DNA of 8,281 nt. Source: Caldilineaceae bacterium (lineage in GTDB: Bacteria; Chloroflexota; Anaerolineae; Caldilineales; Caldilineaceae). How positions within the stretch are numbered: position 1 is the first letter of the stretch; each line of letters opens with the position of its first letter. A model generated the notes under the pieces. That model ran no database searches. It saw only the letters and a program-made list of their open reading frames with translations, and was not told where the DNA came from. A program made the translations under genes and the position numbers. Shown here piece by piece: positions 6,509 through 8,281 of the stretch. Location of the stretch: NCBI GenBank assembly GCA_026645635.1, contig JAPKMV010000124.1, positions 1-8,281 on the forward strand, given 5' to 3'.

Positions 6509-7789
6509 CTACCGTCTGCCCTGGATCATCGGCGCCTGACTCAGCACCTGGTCGATGGGGTCGTTGCGCCGGATGCGGTAGGTGGCGATGCCCGCACCGC
6601 TCAATTCGCCAAACAGGGCTGTATAGTCGCGCGGGGCGCCAAAGCTGGCGCCGTCGATGACCACGGCGATGCTGTTGACCCCGCGGCGCTGGAGCATCTG
6701 CAAGGCAAGCGCCCAATCGCGGCTGGGGTCCGGGCTGATCGCCAACAGCGTGTCGTTGCGGTTGAGCCGCACGCCGTCGGTCGCCACCAGGTCGGCAAAA
6801 CGCAGATCGCCGACGCCCTCGACGACCGCCAACGCCTCCAAGAACTTGTTGAGCTGGCGTTCGCCGCGGTCGGATTGGACGAACTCGCGCGTGCGGCCGC
6901 GGCTGTTCATGCCGACGGCGCGGTTGCGCGCCAGGAAGTAGCGTGCCAGGCTGGCCGCCGCGGTGACGCCATACTCCGTCGTGGTGGGCGGCAGCCCGAT
7001 CTGCAAATGACGCCGCCCGCCGCCGAAGATCGACGGCTCCGGCTCCGGCGGCGACCAGGGCAGCGCAGCCGCGGCAGCCACAGCCAGGTCCAAATAGATC
7101 CAGATATCGGCGGTCGGGTCCAGTTCAAATTCCTTGACCATCAGCCGCCGCGCCCGCGCCGTGGTCGGCCAGTGGATGCGGTTGAAGCTGTCGCCCGGCG
7201 CATATTCGCGCACGCCGGCCACGTTGGTGGTGATCTGGTAGGTGCGGCGGTGGCGCGCCTCGCCGCCGGAAAGCTCCGAGACCGACGGCTCGAAAGAGGT
7301 GATTTCCAGGGTGAGCGGATAGACGATGATGTGGTTGCTGGCGCTCAGCGCCTGCTGCGTGTGGAAGATGCCCAACGGGTCGCCGCTGAGCAGCGTCAAT
7401 GGGCCGAGGCGAAAGCGGCCGCGCTGGGTGCAGAGCGTGCGCACCACCCAACGCTGCGTGTGGCCGCGGCGCAGCGAGCTGACGACGCGGCTGGCGCGAT
7501 GCCAGGGCAGCGTCGAGTCGTCGCGCAGTTCGACCCACAACTTCGGCCAGTGACTCTGGTTGACGACTTCGAACGATTCTTCGGCATATTGGCCAACCTG
7601 GCTGCGCCGCGTGGGCGATGTGCGGCGAATTGCCAACTGCCGCACATTGTTCCACGCCCAGAGCAGGCTCAGGGCCAGCGTCGCCGTCAGCAGGTAGGCG
7701 AGGCTGAAGACGATGTCGCGCCCGGTGTTGAGCGCCAGCGCCCAGGCCGCGACCAGTGCAATGAGCAGAAAGATCAGCCGAGAGTTCAT
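6509..7789 (-). CDS. DUF58 domain membrane-anchored protein
   Basis: A protein of 426 residues from ATG 7789, or 438 from the in-frame GTG at 7825. Numbering here is from the GTG. Two N-terminal hydrophobic helices (about 15-33 and 37-57) anchor it, followed by a beta-rich region with [20 protein letters not shown] (135-154). The DUF58 signature [19 protein letters not shown] is at 206-224. A vWA-like C-terminal part follows, in which the metal-site DxSxS is degenerate (IYLDLAVA, D246). DUF58 proteins are nearly always encoded next to MoxR AAA+ ATPases, which are thought to act as chaperones for vWA-type partners; MoxR lies immediately upstream here. ATG 7789 is preferred because it starts just before the first helix, and the extra 12 residues from GTG fall in an inverted repeat that looks regulatory. 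Neither start has a good Shine-Dalgarno, so the start is uncertain. Confidence 0.92.
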   Translation of the reverse strand: MNSRLIFLLIALVAAWALALNTGRDIVFSLAYLLTATLALSLLWAWNNVRQLAIRRTSPTRRSQVGQYAEESFEVVNQSHWPKLWVELRDDSTLPWHRASRVVSSLRRGHTQRWVVRTLCTQRGRFRLGPLTLLSGDPLGIFHTQQALSASNHIIVYPLTLEITSFEPSVSELSGGEARHRRTYQITTNVAGVREYAPGDSFNRIHWPTTARARRLMVKEFELDPTADIWIYLDLAVAAAAALPWSPPEPEPSIFGGGRRHLQIGLPPTTTEYGVTAAASLARYFLARNRAVGMNSRGRTREFVQSDRGERQLNKFLEALAVVEGVGDLRFADLVATDGVRLNRNDTLLAISPDPSRDWALALQMLQRRGVNSIAVVIDGASFGAPRDYTALFGELSGAGIATYRIRRNDPIDQVLSQAPMIQGRR

Positions 7790-7804
7790 AAGGTCATGGA
7801 TGCA

Positions 7805-7827
7805 GGGTGATCGGCGATGGATCACCC
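7805..7827 (-). promoter_or_regulatory. Inverted repeat in the MoxR-DUF58 junction
   Basis: Perfect 8-base arms GGGTGATC (7805-7812) and GATCACCC (7820-7827) flank a 7-base loop. In the minus-strand transcript this hairpin encloses the alternative GTG start of the DUF58 gene (7825-7823) and ends 15 bases before ATG 7789. It has no U-tract, so it is not a typical terminator. It could adjust expression of DUF58 relative to MoxR or stabilise a processed end. The repeat is seen; the role is inferred. Confidence 0.45.
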
Positions 7828-7839
7828 CCGCCGGCCACG

Positions 7840-8281
7840 CTACCGGACGCGCGCGCGGGCACCGGGCACCGCAGTGTGGCGCAGCGCATCATCCACGACC
7901 TGGCGCGCGGTCACGTTCTTGATGCGCGCCGAGGGGCTGACGATGAGCCGGTGCGCCAGTGTGGCTTCGGCGAGGTATTTGACATCGTCCGGCAGCACGA
8001 AGTCGCGAGCGTTCATTGCGGCCCACGCGCGCGCCGCGTTGAAGAGCGCCAGGCTGCCGCGCGGGCTGGCGCCCAGGTAGACGTCCGGATGGTCGCGTGT
8101 GGCGGTCACCAGATCGACGATATAGCTTTTGACCAGTTCATCCACATAAATCGTGCGGATCGCCCGCTGCGCCTGCACCAATTCGCTGACGCCCACCACC
8201 TGCTGCACATCCTGGATTGGGTGGTGGTCGCTCTGCCGGTTCAGCACGTCGATTTCCGCCTGCTTGCTGGGATAGCCGAGG
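7840..8281 (-). CDS. MoxR-family AAA+ ATPase, C-terminal part (5' truncated)
   Basis: Minus-strand frame open from the right edge, giving the last 146 residues and ending at TAG 7842-7840. The visible part begins [13 protein letters not shown], the conserved MoxR segment after the sensor-1 region, and continues through the helical lid domain ([20 protein letters not shown]) to the sensor-2 motif [19 protein letters not shown], whose Arg contacts nucleotide. It ends with [22 protein letters not shown], also typical of the family. Walker A and B lie outside the window. MoxR proteins are about 320 residues long, so slightly less than half is visible. They are ATP-driven chaperones for vWA-type or DUF58 partners, and DUF58 follows directly. 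The internal GTG at 8247 is not the start, because family-typical coding continues upstream of it. Confidence 0.93.
   Translation of the reverse strand, partial: LGYPSKQAEIDVLNRQSDHHPIQDVQQVVGVSELVQAQRAIRTIYVDELVKSYIVDLVTATRDHPDVYLGASPRGSLALFNAARAWAAMNARDFVLPDDVKYLAEATLAHRLIVSPSARIKNVTARQVVDDALRHTAVPGARARVR

Noticed and set aside
6347..7810. 487-residue plus-strand open frame opposite DUF58
   Set aside because: Antisense shadow: composition rich in Arg, Ala, Gln and no family features; the DUF58 signature is on the other strand.
7840..8247. Complete small protein starting at GTG 8247
   Set aside because: The frame continues to the window edge with typical MoxR residues ([10 protein letters not shown]), so this is an internal valine in a truncated gene.

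Overview
The window is GC-rich bacterial chromosomal DNA with tightly packed genes. A pair of membrane-embedded glycosyltransferase-like genes, a MoxR-DUF58 pair, a DUF4143 ATPase and G-rich short tandem repeats at gene junctions together suggest a Chloroflexota bacterium (Anaerolineae/Caldilineae type). This is an inference from gene style and composition; there is no rRNA or other marker gene here.

Layout: two plus-strand genes (1-3333) converge on five minus-strand genes (3452-8281). The plus-strand pair is the 3' end of a GT39-like glycosyltransferase and a full-length YfhO-family polytopic membrane protein. They are separated by 7 bases and probably co-transcribed, and both point to transfer of lipid-linked sugars onto cell-surface polymers. 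A 118-base convergent gap (3334-3451) has no clear terminator.

On the minus strand, in transcription order, are the C-terminal part of a MoxR AAA+ ATPase (5' end outside the window), a DUF58 membrane-anchored protein, an EamA/DMT-family exporter, a NarL/LuxR-type response regulator with an atypical receiver, and an AAA_14/DUF4143 ATPase. MoxR, DUF58 and EamA are closely spaced and probably one transcript. The regulator follows across a 92-base repeat-filled gap. The ATPase gene has its own AT-rich promoter region with three copies of an 8-base half-site and looks like an independent unit.

I see no defence island, CRISPR array, transposase, RNA gene or obvious new multi-gene system. The most unusual signals are in non-coding or marginally coding DNA. 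(1) Five G4 tracts just inside the YfhO start codon form a canonical G-quadruplex motif on the sense strand. (2) An 8-base tandem array between the EamA and regulator genes is also G-quadruplex-capable on the sense strand, and it faces an inverted arm that could pair with it. (3) Upstream of the DUF4143 ATPase lies a three-half-site, possibly leaderless promoter/operator. (4) A hairpin overlaps one candidate start of the DUF58 gene.
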